A DNA stretch of 40,803 nt, taken from positions 1 to 40,803 of the forward strand of contig NZ_VTEI01000006.1 in assembly GCF_008180415.1 (NCBI RefSeq). Reading direction: 5' to 3'. Source of the stretch: Rossellomorea vietnamensis (lineage in GTDB: Bacteria; Bacillota; Bacilli; Bacillales; Bacillaceae_B). This document shows positions 7,430 through 15,757 of the stretch, one piece after another (within the stretch, counting starts at the first letter, position 1; every line of letters starts with the position of its first letter). The notes beneath the pieces were generated by a model. It did no database searches and had not been told where the DNA came from. It saw only the letters and a program-made list of their open reading frames with translations. Made by a program: the position numbers and the translations under genes.

Positions 7430-9136
7430 TTAGATTCTGCCAGCCTCTTCCTTCCACACTGCCGAAGCTTTACCCGGCCTGGTAGAGTCTGCAGCACCAT
7501 AAAGAAGGTTTTCCTCTTTATCCATTAATATTGCCTGAACATTACCTATTGGCATGGTGTCATCAAGTATTTCGATCCCCAGATCTTTCAATTTTCGCTT
7601 CACTCCTTCGCTGAAGTCATCTTCAACCCATACTTCAGGAGCTGTACTGTTATAAAGGCGGGGATGTTCGATTGCTTCTTTAAGATCCATTTTGAAGTCG
7701 ATAACATTCATGATGACATGCGCGACGGATGAAACAATCGTGGGCCCTCCTGGCGATCCAAGCGTCATAAAAGGCTCCCCATCTTTCAGGATGATTGTCG
7801 GGCACTTTGCGCTGACCGGGTATTTCCCTCCACGCATTTCGTTGATGTGCTCTTTCTCCACTTTGAAGTCTGTTAAATCATTGTTTAATAAAAATCCGTA
7901 TTCTTCAACCATGATTCCCGTTCCAAAATAATGCTCTAATGAAGAGGTACAGGAAGCCACATTTCCCCACTGATCTACTGCAGTGAAATGAGTGGTTTCT
8001 CCCCCTTCCCTTCTTTTTTGAGAAGAGGCACCTTGCTTCATTTCACTTTTTTCATATTCCCAGGGGTTGCCAAAATCAATATCAGGGTTTCTGCCGCCGT
8101 TAAAATCAATAAATTTCACTCTTTCAGCGATATACTCTGGATCAAGCAAGCCGTTTACAGGGACATTATGAAAATTCGGGTCACTCATGTAGGCAAGTTT
8201 ATCTGAGAAAACAAGGCGCATTGCTTCTGAAAGGATAAAATATTTCTGCCAAGAGGACGCATTATATTCACTTACATCAAATTGCTCGATAATCTTTAAT
8301 ATTTGCAGCAGATTTGTTCCTCCCCCATTCGGAGGCGGCGGAACCGCAACATCATACCCTCTATAATTTCTAACAACTGGTTCTTGAATTTGGCATTCAT
8401 AATTCTCCAAGTCACTCATCTCCATGTGACCATTATGAGACTGTAGTCTATCGATAATTGCCTCGCCAATTTCCCCTTTATACAGTGCATCAATTCCTTT
8501 TTCTTTGAATATCCTGAAGGTTCTTGCCAGTGCTTCATTTTTTACCAGATCCCCTTTGACCAGTGGAACGCCCTTCGGGTAAAAGAATTCTTTAGCTGTA
8601 TGCCCAACCCTGTCACCGTATAGCTTTAAGGCTGTATCCCAAAGGGAATTTACTGTGAATCCATTTTCAGCGAGATCAAGAGCAGGATCAATCAGTTCTC
8701 CAAGATCCTTAATTCCATAAGTTTTATTGATAGTATCCATCGCTTTCATAATACCCGGTATCCCGACAAAACTTTCGTTCATCGTCCTTTCCACAAAAGG
8801 TATTACTTCGCCATTTTCATTCTTGCACACCTCGGGATGGGCACTTCGAGGGGCTTGTGAGTGTCCATTAAAAATTTTAGTTTCTCCTGATTTCTTATCG
8901 TGATAGACGATAAAACCACTAGCACCTACACCTGTATTGAACGGTTCAGAAACAGCAAGGGCAAACTGCATGGCTACTATGGCATCCGCTGCTGTCCCTC
9001 CATTACGCAAAACTGCAGCACCAATGTCACTCGACTCCTTTGTTGCACTGGCAGTCATTCCATAATCCCCCACCGCTTTGTAACGATCTTCACTGCGTTC
9101 ATATTTTTGGTTTTTATAGATTTCCTTCACCTTCAT
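7430..9136 (-). CDS. ggt: Gamma-glutamyltransferase, cytoplasmic type
   Basis: N-terminal nucleophile hydrolase of 568 residues that cleaves or transfers gamma-glutamyl groups (glutathione, poly-gamma-glutamate, gamma-glutamyl peptides) after self-cleavage. The nucleophile is the Thr of GGETTHFTAVD (about Thr382), which would leave a small subunit of about 187 residues. SPGGPTI and MTLGSPGG around residues 458-466 form the usual oxyanion and substrate loop. There is no signal peptide or membrane segment, so it should act in the cytosol, unlike secreted Bacillus Ggt; YwrD-type enzymes are the likely relatives. The start ATG follows AGGAGG by eight bases. It stands alone, with repeats downstream and no clear terminator. 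Confidence 0.92.
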   Translation of the reverse strand: MKVKEIYKNQKYERSEDRYKAVGDYGMTASATKESSDIGAAVLRNGGTAADAIVAMQFALAVSEPFNTGVGASGFIVYHDKKSGETKIFNGHSQAPRSAHPEVCKNENGEVIPFVERTMNESFVGIPGIMKAMDTINKTYGIKDLGELIDPALDLAENGFTVNSLWDTALKLYGDRVGHTAKEFFYPKGVPLVKGDLVKNEALARTFRIFKEKGIDALYKGEIGEAIIDRLQSHNGHMEMSDLENYECQIQEPVVRNYRGYDVAVPPPPNGGGTNLLQILKIIEQFDVSEYNASSWQKYFILSEAMRLVFSDKLAYMSDPNFHNVPVNGLLDPEYIAERVKFIDFNGGRNPDIDFGNPWEYEKSEMKQGASSQKRREGGETTHFTAVDQWGNVASCTSSLEHYFGTGIMVEEYGFLLNNDLTDFKVEKEHINEMRGGKYPVSAKCPTIILKDGEPFMTLGSPGGPTIVSSVAHVIMNVIDFKMDLKEAIEHPRLYNSTAPEVWVEDDFSEGVKRKLKDLGIEILDDTMPIGNVQAILMDKEENLLYGAADSTRPGKASAVWKEEAGRI

Positions 9137-9528
9137 AACCCATTCCTCCTGCCTGATTCATCTCAAATTATCTGCCTTGATGGCCATTCTTAATAAACGC
9201 TATATTTAATTCCTGGCAATTAACAGTTAACTATATAGATTACTTTTAATGTGATTCTATTTATTGAAGTTAATAGTATCGTTACCCTTAAAAATATCTG
9301 TTTAAAACCTACTCCAAAAAAGATAGTATGAAAGGAACGATTGTTATCATGATCTTCTAAGCTTCGATCTACTAAAGAAACTGATAGTCTTTTGCAAATT
9401 CATGAGGCTCATATTTTATATTGCAAATTGAAAACTTGGGGTTAACTGTCCCCCCCCTGTAGTTCAATGCCTGATAATTCTATTTCAGGTTCCTTACCTG
9501 TGTACAGGGAATCATTTTCAAGTAAAGC
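9137..9528. other. Intergenic region between ggt and gsiB
   Basis: AT-rich, with no plausible ORF or recognisable RNA on either strand. The ggt promoter should lie in its left half, but I see no clear -35/-10 pair. Confidence 0.5.
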
Positions 9529-9560
9529 AAAGAGCTTGCACATCAATGTGCAAGCTCTTT
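9529..9560 (-). terminator. Terminator of gsiB
   Basis: A perfect 13-bp stem AAAGAGCTTGCAC/GTGCAAGCTCTTT with a 6-base loop just downstream of the gsiB stop. A T-rich tract follows on the reverse strand. Confidence 0.88.
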
Positions 9561-9591
9561 ACGATCTTTATATTAAACGGCGCAGAACTTA

Positions 9592-9993
9592 TTAATTGTT
9601 GTTATTATTCTGTCTGCTGTTTCCGCCTTTTTCGCCAATTTCCTTGTAGAAGTCTTTGTCATGGTTATTAGAAGTTGCTTCTCCGCCTTTTTCACCAATT
9701 TCCTGATAGAATTCTTTATCATGATTTTCGGAAGTTGCTTCTCCGCCTTTTTTCCCAATCTCCTGGTAGAAATCTTTGTCATGATTATTGGAGGTTGTCT
9801 CTCCGCCTTTTTCACCAATTTCCTGATAGAATTCCTTATCATGGTTGTTGGAAGTTGCTTCTCCGCCTTTTTGTCCGATTTCCTGGTAAAATTCTTTGTC
9901 ATGATTATTAGAAGTAGTCTGTCCGCCTTTGCGTCCTGCTTCTTCCAAACTCATTTTACCATTGTCATTTTGATTGTTGTTGTTTTTAGCCAT
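9592..9993 (-). CDS. gsiB: General stress protein GsiB, KGG-repeat hydrophilin
   Basis: A 133-residue, very hydrophilic protein built of 20-residue repeats of the form EIGEKGGEATSNNHDKEFYQ (KGG / stress-induced repeat family). Five full repeats and a sixth partial one lie between an Asn-rich start and an Asn-rich end. B. subtilis GsiB is a sigma-B dependent, glucose-starvation and desiccation-type protein of similar size. The start ATG is preceded by AAGGAGGA. Upstream on the reverse strand, GTTTAA-N14-GGAAGA (around 10156-10181) is a weak sigma-B-like candidate; I could not find a better one. Monocistronic, with its own terminator. Confidence 0.95.
   Translation of the reverse strand: MAKNNNNQNDNGKMSLEEAGRKGGQTTSNNHDKEFYQEIGQKGGEATSNNHDKEFYQEIGEKGGETTSNNHDKDFYQEIGKKGGEATSENHDKEFYQEIGEKGGEATSNNHDKDFYKEIGEKGGNSRQNNNNN
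9623..9930. repeat. 60-bp tandem repeats inside gsiB
   Basis: CCGCCTTT recurs every 60 bases (9623, 9683, 9743, 9803, 9863, 9923). This is the DNA form of the 20-residue KGG repeats. The units differ slightly at third positions, so the array is not freshly duplicated. Confidence 0.95.
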
Positions 9994-10665
9994 TATTAAT
10001 TCCTCCTTAAAGAATAAAATATTTTTTTCATTAGGTTGAATTACTCTAGCTGTTTTCTCAGATGTCCTTAGCTGTCTTAATGAGTGGTCTTGCTGTTAAC
10101 CCAACACGAAATTTCCGGTTGAGCAATGACTTTTTATCTTAACCTGTGTTCTTATTCTTCCACTTTTAAAGTCTATTAAACTCCAAATGATTCTTTTAAC
10201 ACTATTGTAACGTTCCTGTAATTCTATTTATACTTAAAATATGGTATGGAACCTTCTGCTTCTAGTACTTCTGCTCATGTGTGGAACAAGTTCCTTTCCT
10301 TTTGTAATATTTAATTTTACAAATGTCTTTATGTTAAATTCGATACTGTTTAATAAATTCCTGAATGAGTTTCCTTATTTCAAACGAAATCTATTCAAAG
10401 GGCAAAATATTAAAGCTCTTGTACCCCGGATTAGAATCCGAGACAGCCAAATTCACGTGAACCCCTGAGAACTGATAACTGTACTAGCCGCCAAACAAAG
10501 CTTGCACTCTATTTAATTTTTTATATTATGCTAAGAGGAATAGTTATTTACATACAAACAAGCTTCTACATCCATGCTTATGATAATCGGTTCCCGAAAA
10601 ATTAGTGAAAGTATATTCGTTTTCATTTCAGAATGGATACATTTAAGGGGGGAGTTAATAAAAGC
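9994..10665. other. Long intergenic region upstream of gsiB
   Basis: AT-rich, with no convincing gene. An open frame of 75 codons at 10241 on the forward strand lacks a ribosome binding site and family features. The gsiB promoter must lie here. Confidence 0.5.
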
Positions 10666-10694
10666 AAAAAACACCCGTCAGCAGGTGTTTTTTT
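10666..10694 (-). terminator. Terminator of sspH
   Basis: On the reverse strand AAACACC and GGTGTTT form the stem and TTTTTT follows. It lies just after the sspH stop. Confidence 0.88.
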
Positions 10695-10698
10695 GGTT

Positions 10699-10878
10699 TT
10701 ATTCTTCTATAAGATCTTCTATAGCTACTTGAGATCTTTCTTCGAGCGGACCCCGCAAATGGACTGCGGCCAGTCTTTGATCCTCCATCAGTTCATCAAT
10801 CCAGACAGATACTCCTTGATAAGTAACATCAATATCAGCTGAAGAAGACAGTATTTGTTTAACTCTGTTAACGTCCAT
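10699..10878 (-). CDS. sspH: H-type small acid-soluble spore protein
   Basis: A 59-residue protein of the SspH family, minor spore-core proteins made in the forespore. The N-terminal [10 protein letters not shown] and the central [11 protein letters not shown] fit the family, as does the length. The start is the ATG at 10878, preceded by GGAGGTGGAGG; the frame is open eight codons further, but that stretch is the ribosome binding site itself read as glycines. The function of H-type proteins is poorly defined; they contribute to spore structure rather than acting as the main DNA-saturating SASPs. Monocistronic. Expected sigma-G control is inference. Confidence 0.9.
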   Translation of the reverse strand: MDVNRVKQILSSSADIDVTYQGVSVWIDELMEDQRLAAVHLRGPLEERSQVAIEDLIEE

Positions 10879-10970
10879 GCCTCCACCTCCAATTATAATC
10901 ATGGAAATAGTTTGCCTGTTTCTTCAGCTTTTATTCAAATAAGGTTTAGCTCCTGATTAAATGAACAATG

Positions 10971-11549
10971 TTAGATTCGGGAATCATTTAACACAGGTGC
11001 ATCCACGGTTTCCTGCCATTCTGCACGCAATAGGGAATAAACGTAGGTATCATTGGAAACACCGTTTTGAAAAATATACCCTCGAAGTATACCCTCCTTT
11101 TTGAAGCCGATCTTCTCAAGCAGCCCGTAGGAAGAATGATTCTCCAGAAATGTAACAGCTCCTATACGGAATAACTCTAATTCTTCAAATGCGTAGCGGA
11201 TGACGGCATTCGCTGCTTCTGACGTGATGCCGCTCCGCCAATAATCAGGATGAATTTCAAAGCCTATTTCTGCTTTTTTCTGGCCGATTTGTAAATTATT
11301 CAGCCCTGCTGTCCCTATAAAAGTTCCAGTATCTTTTAAAATGATACCCCACCTCATTGATCTTTTGCTTTCGTATCCTGTCCTAAAAGCACGAATGATT
11401 TCAGCAGCTTGTTCTTTCTTTTTAAAACTTTCCATTCCATAATATTTCGTCACGCGATCCAATGACATGACATTGAAATAAGCCTCTACATCCCCCTCTG
11501 TTATTTCCATTAATTTCAAGCGCCTAGTTTCTAATTCCGGAAATGTCAT
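10971..11549 (-). CDS. GNAT acetyltransferase, RimJ/RimL-like
   Basis: A 192-residue acetyl-CoA dependent N-acetyltransferase. It opens with LETRRLKLMEIT, typical of the RimJ/RimL group. The acetyl-CoA region is IGFEIHPDYWRSGITSEA (about residues 95-112; the R/Q-x-x-G-x-A loop reads RSGITS), followed by LLEKIGFKKEGILRGY. Such enzymes acetylate ribosomal-protein N termini or small amines; the substrate here is unknown. The start ATG follows GGGAG. No operon partner is obvious, and sspH downstream has its own start and terminator. Confidence 0.88.
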   Translation of the reverse strand: MTFPELETRRLKLMEITEGDVEAYFNVMSLDRVTKYYGMESFKKKEQAAEIIRAFRTGYESKRSMRWGIILKDTGTFIGTAGLNNLQIGQKKAEIGFEIHPDYWRSGITSEAANAVIRYAFEELELFRIGAVTFLENHSSYGLLEKIGFKKEGILRGYIFQNGVSNDTYVYSLLRAEWQETVDAPVLNDSRI

Positions 11550-11685
11550 ATGTAACTCCCTTTCTCTACGGCAATATAGAATATATGCTAATAAATTCTG
11601 CGCTTAAAAGGTGTAGAAATTTGTCGAGATAGTAAATTTTCTATCTTCCACCGAAGTACACCATGGAGGATATAGTGGACAGTTG

Positions 11686-11717
11686 CCCAAAAAGAAAAGA
11701 GCATATTAACTATGCTC
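11686..11717 (-). terminator. Terminator of the 93-residue hydrophilic protein gene
   Basis: On the reverse strand GAGCATA-GTTAA-TATGCTC is followed by TTTTCTTTTT. The stop codon of the gene lies in the hairpin loop. Confidence 0.88.
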
Positions 11718-11987
11718 CTTCTGATTACTTCTTTTTTGAATGCCCTTTGTCACTAGAGAGTTTTCACTATTAGCGAGATAATTGTCGGGATCTACACCTT
11801 TTGAAGGTTTGCCACTCTCCAGCTCTTCATTGATTTTCTTATTAGCATCCTCTGTTTTAGTATCAGCCATAGATGAGTTTTCTTCTTTATAGAATTCCCC
11901 ATTCAATTGCTGATTGGCTTTTTGAGCATTGTTTTTATCACTGGACCTGCTGATAACAATTACCTCCTTCGAAATCTGGGGTTTCAT
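11706..11987 (-). CDS. Small hydrophilic protein, unknown
   Basis: Up to 93 residues, rich in Asn, Lys, Glu and Ser, without membrane segments; probably disordered. No family recognised. The C-terminal half (GKPSKGVDPDNYLANSEN) looks most constrained. The ATG at 11987 has only a poor ribosome binding site (AGGAA). A textbook AAGGAGG lies inside the frame about ten codons later, followed eight bases downstream by ATC, not ATG/GTG/TTG. The true N terminus is therefore uncertain and could be about 13 residues shorter. A strong terminator directly at the stop supports a real transcript. Confidence 0.65.
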   Translation of the reverse strand: MKPQISKEVIVISRSSDKNNAQKANQQLNGEFYKEENSSMADTKTEDANKKINEELESGKPSKGVDPDNYLANSENSLVTKGIQKRSNQKEHS

Positions 11988-12071
11988 TATTCCTATTCCC
12001 GTTTTGACAAGAAGTAATCAACACATTATTTTTACTGATAAAAGTAAATTGAATGGGCAGAAATAATTCTA

Positions 12072-12638
12072 TTAGCTTTTATTCTCTTTTCTTCTTCTAT
12101 AGAATTTGAATACTATAATAAAAAGGAGAAACAGCAGACCTCCAAGCAAAGATCCACTAGTGTTCATCATCCAATCATCGATATCTGTCGACCGTCCAAG
12201 AGGCAGTAAATACTGTATCACTTCTACAGCTACTGAGAGCAGACTGCCGGAAAGTGTTGTTTTTAACAACCTCCACTTCCTGTTCCGAATCCACCAGGAA
12301 TAAAAAAAACCGAACGGTATGAAGAGCACTATGTTAGCCAGTAAGTTCCTTACAGGAATATCCAAGTGGGTTCTATAAACCAGGTTAAGTCTGAGATTAT
12401 CAAACGGCCGGAAATTGGTATTCCCTTCAAGTGCAACCCCGGGTACAAGCGGAGATAGTGTAATAAGAAATATTCCGCCAATTGATATCAAAGTGAAAAG
12501 GACTGGAATAAGATCAGCCCACCTGGCGCCCTCTTTTCCTTTTCGGTTCTTCCATACAAAAACTGCCGCTACCAGTGCGGCGGTCACTAGAGCCATGATA
12601 GGGATTACCCAACCGAATTGTCTCCAAAGCTGTATCAT
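12072..12638 (-). CDS. VanZ-family membrane protein
   Basis: A 188-residue integral membrane protein with about five hydrophobic segments. The VanZ-like core is visible: NLLANIVLFIPFGFFY, then the EVIQYLLPLGRSTDIDDWMMNTSGSLLGG segment with its conserved E-x-x-Q and D-D-x-x-x-N pattern. The family takes its name from the teicoplanin-resistance accessory protein VanZ; most chromosomal members have no proven role, and nothing here suggests a van cluster. The N terminus adds one extra membrane segment. The start ATG follows GAAGGCTGA. It is transcribed divergently from the DUF2533 gene. Confidence 0.87.
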   Translation of the reverse strand: MIQLWRQFGWVIPIMALVTAALVAAVFVWKNRKGKEGARWADLIPVLFTLISIGGIFLITLSPLVPGVALEGNTNFRPFDNLRLNLVYRTHLDIPVRNLLANIVLFIPFGFFYSWWIRNRKWRLLKTTLSGSLLSVAVEVIQYLLPLGRSTDIDDWMMNTSGSLLGGLLFLLFIIVFKFYRRRKENKS

Positions 12639-12862
12639 CTTCAGCCTTCTTTCTACTTATAAATACAAATATTCTATTAAAAATTATTTAAACTAGTATA
12701 CTACTTGTTCTTATAGTCGATTACTATTTTCACTGAAAATGAGTTTCTGTTCAAGAAAAATTTAATGGAATTTGCGATTTTATCTGAATTAGTTGCGGTA
12801 ATAATAATAAATGAGCATAATAATAAGGTGGCTTAAAAGAACGTTTAACAGGAGTGAATAGC

Positions 12863-13126
12863 ATGAATGTACATAAAGCGATTACAAACCATTCAAAAAA
12901 GCAAAATGCAATTGCCCAAGAATTTATAAAACTTGATCAGCAGAGAGAGTATTATATTGAGGAAGCAGTAAGCCTCTGCCTGAAGGGCGATCCCTTTACA
13001 ACAGATAAAATCAATGAAGTTACTAAAAGAATCAATGATGAGGCAAGGCTCGGTATAGTTCCCGAAAGAAAGTTAGTAACTGCACAGATGGTCGAGGAGT
13101 ATTGTGCTTCCTTATCAAAAAAATAA
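12863..13126 (+). CDS. DUF2533 family protein (YpbS-like)
   Basis: An 87-residue soluble, mostly helical protein. Features matching DUF2533 as I know it are VHKAITNHSKKQ at the start, the middle DQQREYYIEEAVSLC, and the end VPERKLVTAQMVEEYC. It is conserved in Bacillaceae with no assigned function. I choose the ATG at 12863 because AGGAGTGA is spaced correctly for it; a GTG three codons upstream overlaps that site. No operon partner. The nearest hairpin downstream is 200 bases away. Confidence 0.8.
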   Translation: MNVHKAITNHSKKQNAIAQEFIKLDQQREYYIEEAVSLCLKGDPFTTDKINEVTKRINDEARLGIVPERKLVTAQMVEEYCASLSKK

Positions 13127-13517
13127 TGCAGACCCACCCCCTTTGCGAGGGAGGATGATAACCTAAGAAATACCCCGGAAATCTTATGAAACCACTAAAA
13201 AAAGTGTTGATTTCCGTTCCAGGTGAGCAATAAAGAAAACTATCCGCTAATAAGTCTTATTTAAAATAAACTTATTAATATAAGCGGGTGTTTTCCAATG
13301 ATATATCAACAGACCATAATGTTCATAAAAAAAGCTGTCTCTCCTTCCTTTTATAGGAAGAATAGACAGCTTTTAATTTATTTATCAAAGTTAAAATTAA
13401 ATATCAGGAGATTTCAGCAACCCCAAATCTTGTCCTGTATACTTTTTAAATAAGGTCCTTAACATTATCGTGCTCTTCCTCAGCCTTAAAACTCCCGGGC
13501 AGCAGATCAAGGATAGG
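13127..13517. other. Intergenic region with an orphan hairpin
   Basis: No convincing ORF. Apart from the hairpin at 13328-13374, nothing is recognised before the hairpin repeat begins. Confidence 0.5.
13328..13374. terminator. Orphan terminator-like hairpin
   Basis: AAAAGCTGTCT pairs with AGACAGCTTTT and the interior CTTCCT-TTTAT-AGGAAG forms a second stem. A/T tracts lie on both sides. No gene ends right beside it, so it is either the distal terminator of the DUF2533 gene or the end of an unseen small transcript. Confidence 0.6.
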
Positions 13518-13528
13518 ATCTCGTCATC

Positions 13529-13642
13529 AAAAGTGGAAGCCCCTGGTCAGCCCAGACAGGCAAATAACCTCCAGAGAAAAAAGGCGGTCTTCCTTTTATT
13601 CTTTGGAGGTTATTTGCCCCCGAAGGGCTGGGTGCTGGAACA
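13529..13642 (-). repeat. Hairpin repeat unit A3, inverted orientation
   Basis: Same family as 7039-7163 and 7179-7302 but on the other strand. The inner stem is AACCTCCAGAGA/TCTTTGGAGGTT (12 bp with one G-U), a third sequence variant that still pairs. The tip (AAAAAGGCGGTCTTCCTTTT) is shared. Only the last part of a second unit follows at 13652-13686. Confidence 0.85.
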
Positions 13643-13651
13643 GGACGGATC

Positions 13652-13686
13652 AAAAGCGGAAGCACCCCGGTCAGCCCGGCTGGCAA
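13652..13686 (-). repeat. Partial hairpin repeat end
   Basis: AAAAGCGGAAGCACCCCGG and CAGCCCGGCTGGCAA match the outer end of the A unit. The rest is missing. It abuts the Dps-like gene. Confidence 0.7.
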
Positions 13687-13696
13687 TTATACTTTT

Positions 13697-14134
13697 TTAT
13701 GAATTATAAGCACTCAGCATCCAAACATGCTGTTCCAGTGAGGATTTAATTCCAATGAACATATCAGCAGTAGGCTGATCATGCAGATCTTCGGCAGTTT
13801 CAATCAGCTTCTTGCTTTCTTTGATGACCTGTTCGAAATCTTTCACCAGGGCTTCCACCATATCCTTCGCATCTTCCTGACAAGTTGCTTCATTTATAGT
13901 AGCCGTTTCTAGGTATTTTTTTAAAGTGGCAACCGGCTTCCCTTTCAATGTAAGAATTCTTTCAGCAATTTCATCTATGTATTGTCCTGCTTCATTATAA
14001 TACTCCTCAAACTTTTCATGTAGAGTAAAAAAGTCCGGACCTGTAACATACCAATGGTAATTATGAAGCTTGGTGTAGAGGATATTCCAGTTTGACAGCT
14101 GGTTATTCAGCATCACAATCAATCCGTTTGACAT
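13697..14134 (-). CDS. Dps-like ferritin (DNA-protecting / iron-storage)
   Basis: A 145-residue Dps-family protein. The first helix [35 protein letters not shown] has the conserved His, Asp and Glu residues that make the inter-subunit ferroxidase site of Dps dodecamers. Such proteins oxidise Fe(II) with peroxide and shield DNA in stress or stationary phase; B. subtilis relatives are MrgA and Dps. The start is the ATG at 14134, with a poorly placed purine-rich site (GGGCGGGAT). An 18-bp perfect palindrome lies 33-50 bases upstream and may be an operator. Monocistronic; a hairpin repeat abuts its 3' end. Confidence 0.9.
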   Translation of the reverse strand: MSNGLIVMLNNQLSNWNILYTKLHNYHWYVTGPDFFTLHEKFEEYYNEAGQYIDEIAERILTLKGKPVATLKKYLETATINEATCQEDAKDMVEALVKDFEQVIKESKKLIETAEDLHDQPTADMFIGIKSSLEQHVWMLSAYNS

Positions 14135-14166
14135 CCTTATATCCCGCCCTTTTACTAATTTTTATT

Positions 14167-14184
14167 TCAATTTAATTAAATTGA
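14167..14184. promoter_or_regulatory. 18-bp perfect palindrome upstream of the Dps-like gene
   Basis: TCAATTTAATTAAATTGA is fully self-complementary and sits 33-50 bases before the start codon. Its size and AT character resemble PerR/Fur-type operators, but it does not match the TTATAATNATTATAA Per box well. AT-rich palindromes can occur by chance. Confidence 0.4.
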
Positions 14185-14376
14185 CTCTTTTAGCTTTCCT
14201 TTTTTCTGCAAATGTTATACACTTGCTCCTAGGTTCAAATTTTGAGAGCCTGGCTAATTGGTGAATGATATATCTCAGCCTTTATTGCAAGGGACGATGA
14301 GCCTATTTTTCATCACAATGGTCTTTTAAGACAATCAATTTTCCAACTAATAATTGGAAGAAAGAGGGGTAAGAAA

Positions 14377-15171
14377 ATGAAAAACAGATGGAAATTGGCA
14401 ATGCTTACGGGCATTCTTTCACTAGGATTGGCAGCATGTTCCGATAACGAGGAAAATGCTGAGGAAGCAGAAAATAATTCAGATGTTACTGAAGAACAAC
14501 CTGCAGAGCAAACTGAGGAACAGGCGGATCAAGCCGCTCAAATGGAAGAAATGCAAAAGAAATTAGAAGAACAGCATATTGAAGAAGACAAAACGGTAGC
14601 AATTGTCAATGATGAAGAAATCAAAGGTGAGGCTTACAATAGCCTTCTGACTGAAAGCCAAATGAGCTATCAGCAGATGGGACAAGACCCAACATCAGAA
14701 GAGATTGCAGCTCAATTAAAAGAAAGTACGATTGACAGCTTGATAGGCCAGACTCTACTCCTTCAGCAAGCTGAAGAAAAAGGGTACGAGGCTAATGATG
14801 AAGAGATTCAGCAAGAGATCGCCACACTCAAGGAAGGCTATGAAGATGAGGCTGAATTTGAGGAAGTGTTGAAAAGCAGCGGTCTGTCACTAGAAGATTT
14901 GGAAGCTGAAGTTGCTAAAAATATTCAATATACTGCTTATATTGAGAATGAATTGACCGTCGAAGAAGTGAAAGAAGAAGATGTAAAAGCTTATTATGAT
15001 GAAATCGTAGAACAAAACAGCGGATCCGAAGAGGCTGAGGCTCAAATTCCTGAATATGAAGAAGTGAAAGATCGAATCAGACAGGACCTTGAAAGTCAGA
15101 AAACACAAGAAGTGCTAGCCGCTGAGGTTGAGAAATTGCGGGAAAATGCATCAATAGATGTGAAGATCTAA
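14377..15171 (+). CDS. SurA N-terminal-like lipoprotein, PrsA-related
   Basis: A 264-residue lipoprotein. The signal peptide ends in the lipobox LAAC (lipidated Cys21), followed by an acidic, Glu/Gln-rich linker to about residue 65. A SurA_N-type helical chaperone domain follows, with VAIVNDEEIKGEAY and TIDSLIGQTLLLQQAEEKGYE. No parvulin (PPIC) isomerase domain is present, so it is shorter than PrsA and presumably acts as a holdase for exported proteins at the outer face of the membrane. The ATG follows AGAGGGG. It is monocistronic and shares a bidirectional terminator with the convergent Nudix gene. Confidence 0.88.
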   Translation: MKNRWKLAMLTGILSLGLAACSDNEENAEEAENNSDVTEEQPAEQTEEQADQAAQMEEMQKKLEEQHIEEDKTVAIVNDEEIKGEAYNSLLTESQMSYQQMGQDPTSEEIAAQLKESTIDSLIGQTLLLQQAEEKGYEANDEEIQQEIATLKEGYEDEAEFEEVLKSSGLSLEDLEAEVAKNIQYTAYIENELTVEEVKEEDVKAYYDEIVEQNSGSEEAEAQIPEYEEVKDRIRQDLESQKTQEVLAAEVEKLRENASIDVKI

Positions 15172-15185
15172 ATTGTAGTATAAAG

Positions 15186-15227
15186 AAAAAAAGCCTGTTC
15201 ATCCCATGAGGTGGACAGGCTTTTTTT
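15186..15227. terminator. Bidirectional terminator between the SurA-like and Nudix genes
   Basis: AAAAAAAGCCTGT pairs with ACAGGCTTTTTTT. The inner loop can extend the stem. Confidence 0.9.
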
Positions 15228-15705
15228 ATAGTTCCCTGATAGTCACATGTGCCTCATTCCGGTCGTTTCCATCCCACTTAGAATGTATTTCAAAGACTCC
15301 CTCTTTGAAAAAGTAAGGAAGTCTTCTTTGGAACCAAGGCTGCATAGGCAACTCCATGACTTCTTTCCGATTTATCCACTTAAGCTTTCCTTCCGGAGGG
15401 TCTTCCAGCAGGTCACCATCTATATCCTCAGCCAGATAGTTATATACAATATATCTGTAGTTTTTATGAGGAATGACAAACTCGTCTATGCCTTTGAATT
15501 TCATTGACTTGACTATCAGCCCAGTTTCCTCTCTTACTTCCCTTTCAGCGCCCTCTGAGGGACTCTCAGGGAAATCAATCTTCCCTCCTGGAGCTATGTA
15601 TCCGGGGAAGCCTTTGTCAGAAGGCCTTTCGATCAATAGGAGGTGATCCTCTTTCTCTATCATCACCATTGTATATAGCTCCGTCTCATATTCTCTCCAA
15701 TCCAT
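15226..15705 (-). CDS. Nudix hydrolase (MutT-like)
   Basis: A 159-residue nucleoside-diphosphate-linked hydrolase. The full Nudix box G-x5-E-x7-R-E-x-x-E-E-x-G is present: it starts at GGKIDFPES (about residue 40) and ends at REVREETGL (about residue 62). A late Trp/aromatic segment (PMQPWFQRRLPYF) and a C-terminal strand follow. The sequence suits the 8-oxo-dGTP diphosphatase-like group, but the substrate cannot be read from the motif. The start ATG has a weak ribosome binding site. The SDR gene upstream ends 52 bases before it. Confidence 0.88.
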   Translation of the reverse strand: MDWREYETELYTMVMIEKEDHLLLIERPSDKGFPGYIAPGGKIDFPESPSEGAEREVREETGLIVKSMKFKGIDEFVIPHKNYRYIVYNYLAEDIDGDLLEDPPEGKLKWINRKEVMELPMQPWFQRRLPYFFKEGVFEIHSKWDGNDRNEAHVTIREL

Positions 15706-15757
15706 TTCATACCACCCAATCGTATATGTAAGGAGGATTGTTCATCCTCCCATTAAA

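Noticed and set aside
9573..9902. 109-codon reverse-strand frame overlapping gsiB
   Set aside because: An alternative frame of the 60-bp repeats; the KGG frame with AAGGAGGA is the real gene.
9623..9930. CRISPR-like regular 60-bp repetition
   Set aside because: The period has no unique spacers; it encodes the KGG repeats of GsiB.
10241..10468. 75-codon forward frame with a hydrophobic start
   Set aside because: No ribosome binding site, AT-rich composition, and a C-terminal half without protein-like character.
13470..13709. 79-codon forward frame at the A3 repeat
   Set aside because: Covers the repeat, lacks a start signal, and overlaps the end of the Dps-like gene.
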